A DNA stretch of 64,000 nt from Meiothermus sp. (GTDB lineage Bacteria > Deinococcota > Deinococci > Deinococcales > Thermaceae), in the NCBI RefSeq assembly GCF_026004055.1, contig NZ_BPIJ01000003.1, positions 365,696-429,695 on the forward strand. The letters run 5' to 3'. Positions 26,230 to 34,195 of this stretch are shown here, piece by piece (position 1 is the first letter of the stretch; each line of letters begins with the position of its first letter). The notes under the pieces were generated by a model, which worked only from the letters and a program-made list of their open reading frames with translations, did not search any database and was not told where the DNA came from. The translations under genes and the position numbers were made by a program.

Positions 26230-28943
26230 AACCCCGGCAAAACCAGGTTCAGGTAAAACCTGGGCCCCAGCTCGCCAATCCCCTGCGCGCCCCCCAGCGC
26301 CACGCTCGAGCCCGGCGCCAAATAAAACAAGGTCAGACCCAGCCGCAGCTCCGCCCCCACCGCAAAACGCGCCTGGCTCCAGTCCAAAGGCGACCCGGCC
26401 ACCCCCGCATCCACGAATACCGACAGACTTAGGTCGTCGAAAAATAGTGGCCAGTTGCCCAGCCCCCGCTCGATGCTCCAGGGTGGGAGGCGGTACTCCA
26501 GCGACCCCACCAAAGCCTGCTGACCGCGCAGTTGGCCCGGCCCATAGCCCCGCACGGCCAGCACCGGCGCACCCCCCACCACCAGCGGCAGGGAGCCCAA
26601 GTCGAAGGCATCGAAGGCCAGGGGCGAGGTGGTCAAACCACCCCCCACCCGGAGCCCAATCAGGTGCGTGGTCTCCAGCGGCAGGCGGAACTGGAACCCC
26701 AGGGCCCCCCGCACGCTGTAGCGCCAGTCCGGGCTACCCTCCCGTACAAAGGCCGTCCCCACCGCACTCAGACTGCTGCGCGAACGAAATAGGTCGCTGG
26801 CGCTGCTGCTGGCCCCACTCAAGCGCACCGAAAAAGCGTGTGTGACGGTGTTTTGGTTGGGGTCGAGGGCGGGCTCGAGTACATCCGTTCGCACGTACTG
26901 CATCCCCAGGCTGCCCTGTGGCGACCAGAACGAGGTGCCGATGCCCTGGGCATTATCGCGCCCCGAACCCGCCGCTTGTAGGGTGATGGGAAAACCCAGG
27001 CCCGCAAACTGATAGGCCGCATTGTAGAAGATCCCCCGAAAATTACTGTCGAACCCGGCCCCCACCGAATATGCATGGATGCCGATGGGGTCGGCGGCTC
27101 CAAATGAGACCCCCAAAACCGCCGACACACCAAACCCATCCACCCCGATACCCGCCACGGGCAGCCAGTACAGGGGGCGCAGGTAGCGCAAGGGGTCGTA
27201 CCCCTGCCCCTGGGCGGCCTCGGCAGGCTCGAAGGGGGGCAGGGGCTCCCACTTTAGTTCTATTCGCTTCCAGGCGCTGGGATTATACGGGGTCTGGTAG
27301 AGGTTATAGCCGGTTTCGTCGTAGCCGGTAAAGATAATCTGCTGCTGGCTATAGGACAAGGCAGGCTGATAAGCCCCGGTGAGCAGGTTGGTCACCTGAA
27401 AGACCGCCCCGTCCGCCAGGCGGTAGGCGTACAGGTTGTAGACCCGGTTCACATCGCTACTGTAAATCACGTACTTCCCGTCGGGGCTGAAGACCGGGTC
27501 GCTGTCTACGTTTTTGTCCTGGGTCAAGGCCAGGAGGGCCCCGGTCTGTAGGGTGTAGCGGTACAAATCCTGAAAGCCCCCCCGGCGCAGCAGCGACAGG
27601 ATGAGCGAGCTCCCATCGGGTGCCACCGCAAAAGAGTGAATCACGCCGTCCTGGAAAGGAAAACTCCGCAGCGGCTGGATGCGCTCCAGCTCGATAAAAT
27701 AGCGGGCCAGCTCGGTGGAGCCGTCCGGGGTGTTCTTGGCCACAAAGATACTCTTGCCATCGGGGGCATAGCGGGCAAAGTAGACCCGCTCTCCGTTGGT
27801 GAGCCGCTTTACGCGGTCTTCCAGGCGATCGTACTGGTAGAGGTCGCTGCCTACAAAGTAGGGGTTGGTGCTGCGACTGGCCGTAAACAGAAGGTAGCGC
27901 CCATCCGGCGACCACTGGGGGTACTGGGCCGGCCCGTTCAGCAGCTCCCGCTCGCGTTCGTTCACAATCAGACGCAGGCCACTTCGCAAGGGCGAGGCGT
28001 GGGCATACACCAGGCCATTGGCTGAATCGGTCGCGCCTTCACTAAAAAATCCCAGGTGGCTGAGCTTTTGCACCGGGGTCAGGCCCAAGGCCCGGATGCG
28101 GGCGATTTCGTCCTGAAACTGGCCGGGCAGCCAGCGCACAAAGTCGGTGTAAATCTGGTCGAGCGAGACCCCGAAGGCCTGCAGGAAGGGTTCGTTGAAG
28201 TCCTTGGTGGCCAGCATGGCCGCGTTGGCGTCGGTGAAACGGCGGTAGGCATCCTCGCCAAAGCGAACCTCCAGGTACTGCACCAGCCAGGCGCTGTAGT
28301 TGTAAACCAGAAAGCCCAGGTAGGGCCAGGTGGACTTGCTGTAGGCCTGGCGAATCTCGTCCAGGGTGGGAAACCGGCCCGAAAGCACCATCTGGCGCAG
28401 GGCCATGCGGGTCGTCGCATCGTTCAGGCGCGACTCGCCCAGCTTTTTGTGCTTGAAGTAGAGCACCGTACCTTCCACAAAGGGAAAGGGCTTTACCGCG
28501 TTTTGCGACGGCAGTTGCCCAAAGATACGGGTACGATCCTTCAAGGGGCCCCGCACCTGCGAGAGGTCGAACATATGCACGATCTCGTGGAAGATCACCG
28601 TCTCCCACCACGAAGAAAGCCGGGGGTTGAAAAAATCCGAGCTGCGGAACTGCCCGGTAAAAATGCCCACCACATTATTGGTGGGGTTGGCGAAGCCGTT
28701 GAGGGTGTCCCCCACATCCGAAAGCACAATGCTGATACGCCCGGGCGGCGCCTCGAAATCAGTAATGAGCAGCCGGTAGGCGTTTTCGGCATGGATGGCC
28801 GCCTCACTGGCCACGCGCTCCAAACCGGCGTGGTAGTGAATATCAAAATGCTCGGTAGGTAGGGTAAACCACTGCCGGGTAGGGTCAAACTGGGCCAGCG
28901 CCCAGGAGCAAGCCAGCAAAATAACCGCCAAGAGCCGCAACAT
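26226..28943 (-). CDS. secreted metallopeptidase-like/beta-propeller/barrel protein
   Basis: 905 residues from ATG 28943, which gives a signal peptide (MLRLLAVILLACSWALA); longer frames upstream run through repeat DNA. Domain order: a gluzincin-like N-terminal part with the zinc motif HEIVH (FHEIVHMFDLSQ) and a downstream glutamate candidate in FVEGTVLYFKHK; a TolB/WD40-like propeller (about 330-600) with repeated SPDGRYLLF, APDGKSIFV and SPDGKYVIYSS; and a glycine-rich C-terminal third (GFGVSAVLGVSFG ... PRFYLNLVLPGF) resembling an outer-membrane barrel ending in Phe. It is probably an outer-membrane-anchored protease or TolB-like protein. TATACT lies seven bases before the ATG, suggesting a leaderless mRNA. 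Confidence 0.82.
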   Translation of the reverse strand: MLRLLAVILLACSWALAQFDPTRQWFTLPTEHFDIHYHAGLERVASEAAIHAENAYRLLITDFEAPPGRISIVLSDVGDTLNGFANPTNNVVGIFTGQFRSSDFFNPRLSSWWETVIFHEIVHMFDLSQVRGPLKDRTRIFGQLPSQNAVKPFPFVEGTVLYFKHKKLGESRLNDATTRMALRQMVLSGRFPTLDEIRQAYSKSTWPYLGFLVYNYSAWLVQYLEVRFGEDAYRRFTDANAAMLATKDFNEPFLQAFGVSLDQIYTDFVRWLPGQFQDEIARIRALGLTPVQKLSHLGFFSEGATDSANGLVYAHASPLRSGLRLIVNERERELLNGPAQYPQWSPDGRYLLFTASRSTNPYFVGSDLYQYDRLEDRVKRLTNGERVYFARYAPDGKSIFVAKNTPDGSTELARYFIELERIQPLRSFPFQDGVIHSFAVAPDGSSLILSLLRRGGFQDLYRYTLQTGALLALTQDKNVDSDPVFSPDGKYVIYSSDVNRVYNLYAYRLADGAVFQVTNLLTGAYQPALSYSQQQIIFTGYDETGYNLYQTPYNPSAWKRIELKWEPLPPFEPAEAAQGQGYDPLRYLRPLYWLPVAGIGVDGFGVSAVLGVSFGAADPIGIHAYSVGAGFDSNFRGIFYNAAYQFAGLGFPITLQAAGSGRDNAQGIGTSFWSPQGSLGMQYVRTDVLEPALDPNQNTVTHAFSVRLSGASSSASDLFRSRSSLSAVGTAFVREGSPDWRYSVRGALGFQFRLPLETTHLIGLRVGGGLTTSPLAFDAFDLGSLPLVVGGAPVLAVRGYGPGQLRGQQALVGSLEYRLPPWSIERGLGNWPLFFDDLSLSVFVDAGVAGSPLDWSQARFAVGAELRLGLTLFYLAPGSSVALGGAQGIGELGPRFYLNLVLPGF

Positions 28944-28950
28944 CGGGCCT

Positions 28951-28956
28951 AGTATA
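28951..28956 (-). promoter_or_regulatory. -10 box giving a leaderless transcript
   Basis: Minus-strand TATACT is separated from ATG 28943 by seven bases, so transcription would start at or next to the start codon. No Shine-Dalgarno sequence is present. TTGCCT 15 bp upstream is a possible -35. Confidence 0.55.
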
Positions 28957-29003
28957 GGCATCAGAAATGAAAGGCAATGTAGTGCACCGTTGTACAGAGA
29001 CTT

Positions 29004-29053
29004 AGAGCGGTTCCCACGAATAGTCTCTACAGCGGTTTTTGCTGTAGAGACTA
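29004..29053 (+). repeat. D element, copy 1 (structured repeat)
   Basis: Constant block AGAGCGGTTCCCACGAA (29004-29020), arm TAGTCTCTACAGC, loop GGTTTTT, arm GCTGTAGAGACTA: 13 of 13 positions pair. It is preceded by TT and followed by CAATACG, which resembles CATTACG after copy 3. It is located in the 422-bp gap between the 26226-28943 gene and htrA. Confidence 0.7.
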
Positions 29054-29245
29054 CAATACGAGCCACCACGTGGGCCCTTTGGGTGGAAACCACGATAAAT
29101 CCGGTTGCAGGTCGCAAGTCGCAGGTCAAGGAGGAATCGCAGTACATCCTTCACAGTACGAAAAAACCCTCCCGCTACGAGAGGGTCTGCCACCGAACTC
29201 GAGCCAGGCTGTGTCTGACGATAAGAGTCACAATCACAAGGTTCT

Positions 29246-29295
29246 AGAGCAGTTCCCACGAATACCCCCAACAGCGGTGTGTGCTGGTGGGGGTA
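29246..29295 (+). repeat. D element, copy 2 (structured repeat)
   Basis: Constant block AGAGCAGTTCCCACGAA (29246-29262), arm TACCCCCAACAGC, loop GGTGTGT, arm GCTGGTGGGGGTA: 12 of 13 positions pair, with a stem sequence different from copy 1. A second hairpin (AAACACTG ... CAGTGTTT, about 29296-29323) follows. 29054-29245 between the two copies holds no gene. Confidence 0.7.
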
Positions 29296-29365
29296 AAACA
29301 CTGGCCGCCGCGAGGGCAGTGTTTGTGAGAAACGCGATAGGGCGGTCAAATTGCCACGTCCGCCC

Positions 29366-30613
29366 TTAGCGGATCACCTGTGGCACCACTCGCACATCCC
29401 GGGTCTGACCATCCCGCCAGACCTTCAGGTTCACGGCTTCACCTGGCTTCTTGGAGAGCAGCACTGCCCGCAGGTCGTTGATGTTATTGATGGGGTTGCC
29501 GTCGGCCTCGAGCAGAATATCGCCATTGACCCCCAGCTCAATTACCTGGCCGGTACGAAGCTGAAGCTGCACCGTGCGGGTAGCCGCCCGCAGCCCGGCC
29601 CGTTCGGCGGGGCTCCCCCGCTCGACCTGCTGAATCATCAGGCCGGTATCGGGCAGGCGGTTCTGGCGGCGGATGTTCTCGGGGTATTCACTCATCGAGA
29701 GCAGCGACAGGGTCACGCCCAGGCGGGGGCGGGAACGCAGGATTTCCTCGGCAGTGATATCCTTGCCGGCCTTGAGGTCGGCCAGGTACTGCTTGGCCAG
29801 GTTGATGGGGATGGCAAAGCCGATGCCCGCCGACTGGGCGCTGCCAAAAGCCCCGGTGGTGCTGTAGATAAAGGTGTTGATGCCGATCACCTCGCCGCGG
29901 GAGTTGAGCAGCGGCCCCCCGGAGTTGCCGGGGTTGATGGCGGCATCGGTCTGGATTACGGTGGGCACAAAAGCACCCTTACCATCGCCGCTACCGTCGT
30001 TGGGGTTGCGCCGGATGGCCGAGACAATGCCTTCAGTGACGGTAAATTCCAGCCCAAACGGGTTGCCCATGGCAATGGCCTTCTGGCCTACGCGCACCTG
30101 GTCGGAGTCGGCCAGGCGCATGGGCTTGAGTTTCTCCCGCGGGGCCTGTACCCGGATCAGGGCCAGGTCGAGAGGCTCGGCACGGCCTACTACCCGGGCG
30201 GGGTAGCTTTTGGGGTCGTTGTGAAAGCGCACCGTAATCTGGTCGGCTCCCTCGATCACGTGGTAGTTGGTCAGGATCAGGCCATCCTGATCGAGCACAA
30301 AGCCTGAACCTGTACCTTCTTGTGGTTGAGGCTGCAAAAAGGGCGAGAAAAAGCCAAAGTCGCGGCCTGCCTGTGGCGCACTCCGCACCGCCACAAACAC
30401 CACCCCATCCCCGCTGCGCTGCACAATATCCACAGTGTTGCGTTCGTTCTCGAGCAAAGCCCGGTTCTGGTCAAACGATTGCGCCTGGGTCTGCACTTGC
30501 GGCTCGCTAGGGGCCGGAAGCGGACTCTGACTCTTGCTCAGGTTGAACCAAAGTACCCCACCCCCCACCGTTAGGAGCAAGCCCAAAGCAATCGAAGCGT
30601 TTCTCATAGACAT
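29366..30613 (-). CDS. HtrA/DegP-type serine protease
   Basis: 415 residues with an N-terminal membrane anchor or signal (ASIALGLLLTVGGGVLWF), a trypsin-like domain and one PDZ domain. The triad is His118 (TNYHVIEG), Asp149 (EPLDLAL) and Ser231 (NPGNSGGP). The single PDZ domain (about 300-410: GLMIQQVERGSPAERAGL, GDILLEADG) resembles DegS/HtrA of Gram-positive and Thermus-type bacteria rather than the two-PDZ DegP. It would degrade or sense misfolded proteins outside the cytoplasmic membrane. The start is supported by AAGGAGG upstream of ATG 30613; a second ATG two codons later is also possible. Confidence 0.95.
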   Translation of the reverse strand: MSMRNASIALGLLLTVGGGVLWFNLSKSQSPLPAPSEPQVQTQAQSFDQNRALLENERNTVDIVQRSGDGVVFVAVRSAPQAGRDFGFFSPFLQPQPQEGTGSGFVLDQDGLILTNYHVIEGADQITVRFHNDPKSYPARVVGRAEPLDLALIRVQAPREKLKPMRLADSDQVRVGQKAIAMGNPFGLEFTVTEGIVSAIRRNPNDGSGDGKGAFVPTVIQTDAAINPGNSGGPLLNSRGEVIGINTFIYSTTGAFGSAQSAGIGFAIPINLAKQYLADLKAGKDITAEEILRSRPRLGVTLSLLSMSEYPENIRRQNRLPDTGLMIQQVERGSPAERAGLRAATRTVQLQLRTGQVIELGVNGDILLEADGNPINNINDLRAVLLSKKPGEAVNLKVWRDGQTRDVRVVPQVIR

Positions 30614-30671
30614 CTCAAAAACCTCCTTCTCCTAGTGTAGCGAGCTACGGTGAAGACGGTGTGAAGTGCAA

Positions 30672-31532
30672 TTATGAAAACACCACCGTCTTGTTACCGT
30701 ACACGATAATGCGGTCTTCCAGATGCCACAGCACCGCCCGGGCCAGCACGTTGCGCTCCAAATCCCGCCCCAGCCGCACCAGTTCGGCCACATCGTGCCG
30801 GTGCGAGACCCGGGCTACGTCCTGCTCGATAATGGGCCCCTGGTCGAGTTCCTCGGTCACATAGTGGGCCGTGGCCCCGATAATCTTCACCCCGCGGGTA
30901 TAGGCCTGCTTGTAGGGGTTGGCGCCCACAAAAGCGGGCAAAAACGAGTGGTGGATGTTGATGATTTTGTTGGGGAAGTGAGCTACAAAACCGGCGGTCA
31001 GAATTTGCATGTACCGGGCCAGCACTACCAGATCGGAGCCCTCGAGCAGCTCTAACATCTGTGCCTCGGCCTCTTCTTTGCGCTCTTTGTTTACTGGAGC
31101 GTAGTGGTAGGGAATACCAAACCGTTCGACCTCAGGCCGCAGGTCGTCGTGGTTGGAAATCACCTGGGTCAACTCGCAGGGCAGTTCGCGGTTGCTGTGA
31201 CGCCACAGCAGCTCGCGCAGGGCGTGGTCGTATTTGGAAACCAGGATGGCGACCTTCTTGAGGTCGGCGGCGTAGGCGATACGCCAGTCCATCTCGAAGC
31301 GGGCCGCCACCCGCTCGGCAAAGGCTTTTTCCAGGATTTCCCTCGAGACATCGAGGTGGGGGGTCTGAAACTCCAGCCGCATGAAAAAAAGCCCCCCCTC
31401 GGGGTCGGTGGAGTGCTGATCGAGGGCGGTGATGTTGGCCCCGTGGTTGAAGAGGAAATTCGAGACCGCCGCCACAATGCCGGGCCGGTCGGGGCAGGTA
31501 ATCAGGAGCCGTGCAGTGGTGTCGATCTGCAT
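30672..31532 (-). CDS. purU: formyltetrahydrofolate deformylase
   Basis: 286 residues. An N-terminal ACT domain ([21 protein letters not shown]) is followed by a formyltransferase-fold hydrolase domain with [23 protein letters not shown] and [20 protein letters not shown]. PurU hydrolyses 10-formyl-THF to THF and formate, feeding PurT-type purine synthesis and balancing the one-carbon pool. The catalytic Asn/His/Asp set of the family falls in the INIHHS and LDQGP segments. Length is normal. An M1 element lies about 100 bp upstream of the start. Confidence 0.95.
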   Translation of the reverse strand: MQIDTTARLLITCPDRPGIVAAVSNFLFNHGANITALDQHSTDPEGGLFFMRLEFQTPHLDVSREILEKAFAERVAARFEMDWRIAYAADLKKVAILVSKYDHALRELLWRHSNRELPCELTQVISNHDDLRPEVERFGIPYHYAPVNKERKEEAEAQMLELLEGSDLVVLARYMQILTAGFVAHFPNKIINIHHSFLPAFVGANPYKQAYTRGVKIIGATAHYVTEELDQGPIIEQDVARVSHRHDVAELVRLGRDLERNVLARAVLWHLEDRIIVYGNKTVVFS

Positions 31533-31630
31533 ACCGGCCTCAGGCTATAGGCTGGGGGCTCAAAGCTCAAGGCAGGCGCGGAGGTTCCGGGCAGGCCGGC
31601 GGAGGGCTGGAGTGCGCTGGGACGGTTTAG

Positions 31631-31968
31631 TGCTCTGGTAACAAAATACGCAGTATGGGGTTTAGCCTTCAAAACGCGCCGTGTCTCGTAAACCTGGGCC
31701 TTCGGTGCCTTGCCTGTACGGTCATGCAAAAAGCACCCCACCCCGCTTCGCCCCTTCCCTCCCCTACTGCGTAGGGGAGGCCAGGTGGGGTGGCTGACCT
31801 GGCCCTTCACGCAGCGGATTGGGGGCCTTGCCTGATACCCTCCCCCACCCTCCCTACGCGGTAGGGAGGGCGTTTTTAGGCCATCTCGGGGGCCGAAGTG
31901 GGATGGAATCTCTACAACGATGTATTCGGTGTGCGGTACAAAGCTTCGGAAATTTAGTTACCAGACCA
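31631..31968 (+). mobile_element. M1 MITE, copy 3
   Basis: 338 bp from TGCTCTGGTAAC (one base different from the other left ends) to GTTACCAGACCA. Flanks are TTTAG and CTTAG. The right flank overlaps the TA that bounds the M2 copy starting at 31973, so the two elements abut. Confidence 0.85.
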
Positions 31969-31972
31969 CTTA

Positions 31973-32222
31973 GAGCGCTCTTCACAAATATCGAGCCATC
32001 GGGGAGAAGAATCTTTTCTCCTGGAGAACAGTGGCCGCCGGGAAACTCGAAACCCAAGCACCCGTGGCCCACGCCCCAGTGCGTAACATGCGTCTGCCAG
32101 GTTAGCCACAACGTGGCTAACCTGGCCCAGACGCAACGCAGACAAGCGTGCCTCACCGAGGTGAGGCACGTCTGCTTGTCCCTTCTCGTTTTCGTGGGCG
32201 GCCACGTCTGTGAAGAGCGCTG
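31973..32222 (+). mobile_element. M2 MITE-like element, copy 2 (uninterrupted)
   Basis: 250 bp from GAGCGCTCTTCACA to TGTGAAGAGCGCTG, with TA on each side (31971-31972, 32223-32224). Internal hairpins: AGGTTAGCCAC/GTGGCTAACCT and CGTGCCTCACC/GGTGAGGCACG. This copy shows the element without the nested M1 and lacks 17 bp present in the copy at 60112. Confidence 0.8.
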
Positions 32223-32234
32223 TAACCGCTGTGG

Positions 32235-34022
32235 CTAAACCGCCTCGGCCCGCTTGCGCTGGCTGGGGTCAAGCACCCGCTTGCGCAGGCGCAGGCTCTG
32301 GGGGGTGATTTCCAAAAGCTCGTCGGGGGCCAGGAATTCCAGGGCCTCCTCGAGGCTAAACTTGCGCGGGGGAATGAGCCGGATGTTCTCGTCGGAACCC
32401 GCCGCCCGCACGTTGGTGAGCTTCTTGTTGATGTTGACATTCACGTTCAGGTCGTTTTCGCGCACGTGCTCGCCCACAATCATGCCCACGTACACCTCGG
32501 TGCCGGGCTCAATGAAGAAGTTGATGCGCTCCTGCAAGCGATACAGGCTGTAGGCGTAGGCCACCCCGGCCTCCATGGCCACCGCCGAGCCGGTAGTACG
32601 GGTCTCGAGGCTACCCACGTGCGGCCCATAGGCGTGGAAGTTGTGGCTCATCACGCCCTCGCCCGCCGTGAGGGTTAGGAACAGGGTACGAAAACCAAAC
32701 AGGGCCCGGGCCGGTACAGTGAACTCGGCGCGGATGCGCCCGCCTTCTTGCTCCATGTGCACCATCTGGGCCTTGCGGCTGCCCAAGGCCTCCATCACCG
32801 GGCCGAACTTAGCCTCCGGCACGTCCACCACCAGATACTCGTAGGGCTCTTGAATCTGCCCCTCGATCTCCTTGAAGAGCACGCTGGGCTGGCCCACGCT
32901 CATCTCGAAGCCCTCGCGGCGCATAGTCTCTAGCAGCACCGACAGGTGCAATTCCCCACGCCCGTGCAGCTCAAAGGTGTCCGGGGTAACCTCGATCACC
33001 CGCAGGGCCACGTTGGTCTCGAGCTCCTTCATAAGCCGTTCGCGAATCTGGCGGCTGGTGACAAACTTCCCCTCTCTGCCGGCAAAAGGCGAAGTGTTGG
33101 GGGTGACGGTCAGGCTCACGGTAGGCTCGTCCACGGCCAGGCGGGGCAGGGCCTCGGGGGCTTCCTTGGCCGCGATGGTATCGCCGATCTCTACCCCCTC
33201 CATGCCGGCGATGGCCACGATGTCGCCGGGGGTGACTTCGTCTACCTCGAGGCGCTCCAAGCCCCGGTGGGTAAAGACCGCCACCACTTTCAGGTCGCGC
33301 TGGCCGTGCTCGCCCAGGATGGTCACAACCTGGTTCTTGCGCACCGTCCCCCGGTGCACCTTGCCCAGGGCTATCTTGCCCAGAAAGTTGGAGTAGTCGA
33401 GGTTGGCCACCCGAAGCTGGAAGGGGCCCGAGGCCACCTGGGGGGCCGGGATGTGCTTCAGGATGGTCTCGAAAAGGTCGGTCAGGTCGGGCTTGGGGGT
33501 CTGGCCCAGCCAGGCCGTCCCCTCCCGGCCCACCGCGTATAGGTAGGGGAAGTCGAGCTGTTCGTCGGTAGCGCCGAGTTCGGCCATCAGGTCGAAGGTT
33601 TCGTTTAGCACCTCGTCGGGCCGGGCGTCTTTTTTGTCCACCTTGTTGATCACCACAATGGGTTTGAGACCGGCCTCGAGGGCCTTTTTGAGCACAAAGC
33701 GGGTCTGGGGCATGGGGCCTTCGGCGGCGTCTACCAGCAAAAGCACCCCGTCTACCATGCTCAAAGCCCGCTCCACCTCGCCGCCAAAGTCGGCGTGGCC
33801 GGGGGTATCCACGATGTTGATCTTCACGCCCCCCCATTCCACCGCGGTGTTTTTGGCCAGGATGGTAATGCCGCGCTCGCGCTCCAAATCGTTGGAGTCC
33901 ATAATGCGCTCACCGCCCTCGTCGTGGCGCGAAAGGGCCTTGGCTTGCTTGAGCATCGCGTCTACCAGGGTGGTCTTGCCGTGGTCTACGTGCGCAATAA
34001 TTGCGATGTTTCTGAGTTCCAT
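32235..34022 (-). CDS. typA: GTP-binding translation factor TypA/BipA
   Basis: 595 residues from ATG 34022 (MELRNIAIIAHVDHGKTTLVD), preceded by GGAG; a longer frame to 34100 adds a non-conserved tail. The translational GTPase domain has AHVDHGKT, RGITILAKN, DTPGHADFGGEV and NKVD; EF-G-like domains follow and then the BipA-specific C-terminal domain. It binds ribosomes and aids subunit assembly and growth under stress. Length is normal. It is transcribed alone; its 3' end is 13 bp from an M2 element. Confidence 0.97.
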   Translation of the reverse strand: MELRNIAIIAHVDHGKTTLVDAMLKQAKALSRHDEGGERIMDSNDLERERGITILAKNTAVEWGGVKINIVDTPGHADFGGEVERALSMVDGVLLLVDAAEGPMPQTRFVLKKALEAGLKPIVVINKVDKKDARPDEVLNETFDLMAELGATDEQLDFPYLYAVGREGTAWLGQTPKPDLTDLFETILKHIPAPQVASGPFQLRVANLDYSNFLGKIALGKVHRGTVRKNQVVTILGEHGQRDLKVVAVFTHRGLERLEVDEVTPGDIVAIAGMEGVEIGDTIAAKEAPEALPRLAVDEPTVSLTVTPNTSPFAGREGKFVTSRQIRERLMKELETNVALRVIEVTPDTFELHGRGELHLSVLLETMRREGFEMSVGQPSVLFKEIEGQIQEPYEYLVVDVPEAKFGPVMEALGSRKAQMVHMEQEGGRIRAEFTVPARALFGFRTLFLTLTAGEGVMSHNFHAYGPHVGSLETRTTGSAVAMEAGVAYAYSLYRLQERINFFIEPGTEVYVGMIVGEHVRENDLNVNVNINKKLTNVRAAGSDENIRLIPPRKFSLEEALEFLAPDELLEITPQSLRLRKRVLDPSQRKRAEAV

Positions 34023-34096
34023 TGTGTCTCCGGGGAATGCCGCCGTGGGCAACCCTCCCAGTCTAGCGGATGAACGGCAGTTTGTATATGCGGGCT

Positions 34097-34155
34097 CCAC
34101 CCCACCCCGCTTCGCTCCCTACGCGGTAGGGAGGGTGTTTTCGGGCCATCTTGGG
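34097..34155 (+). repeat. internally deleted M1 remnant
   Basis: CACCCCACCCCGCTTCG is joined to CTCCCTACGCGGTAGGGAGG and a following GTTTTCGGGCCATCTTGGG. Both parts occur in intact M1 elements, where they are separated by about 110 bp. No M1 ends are left. It lies in the gap between the typA start and the mutL terminator. Confidence 0.6.
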
Positions 34156-34161
34156 AGCAAC

Positions 34162-34195
34162 CAAAAAAGAAGCTCTACGACGAAATTAGAGCTTC
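34162..34195 (-). terminator. intrinsic terminator of mutS-mutL
   Basis: On the minus strand GAAGCTCT (34195-34188) pairs with AGAGCTTC (34176-34169), followed by TTTTTT. The stem begins within the mutL stop region. Confidence 0.85.
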
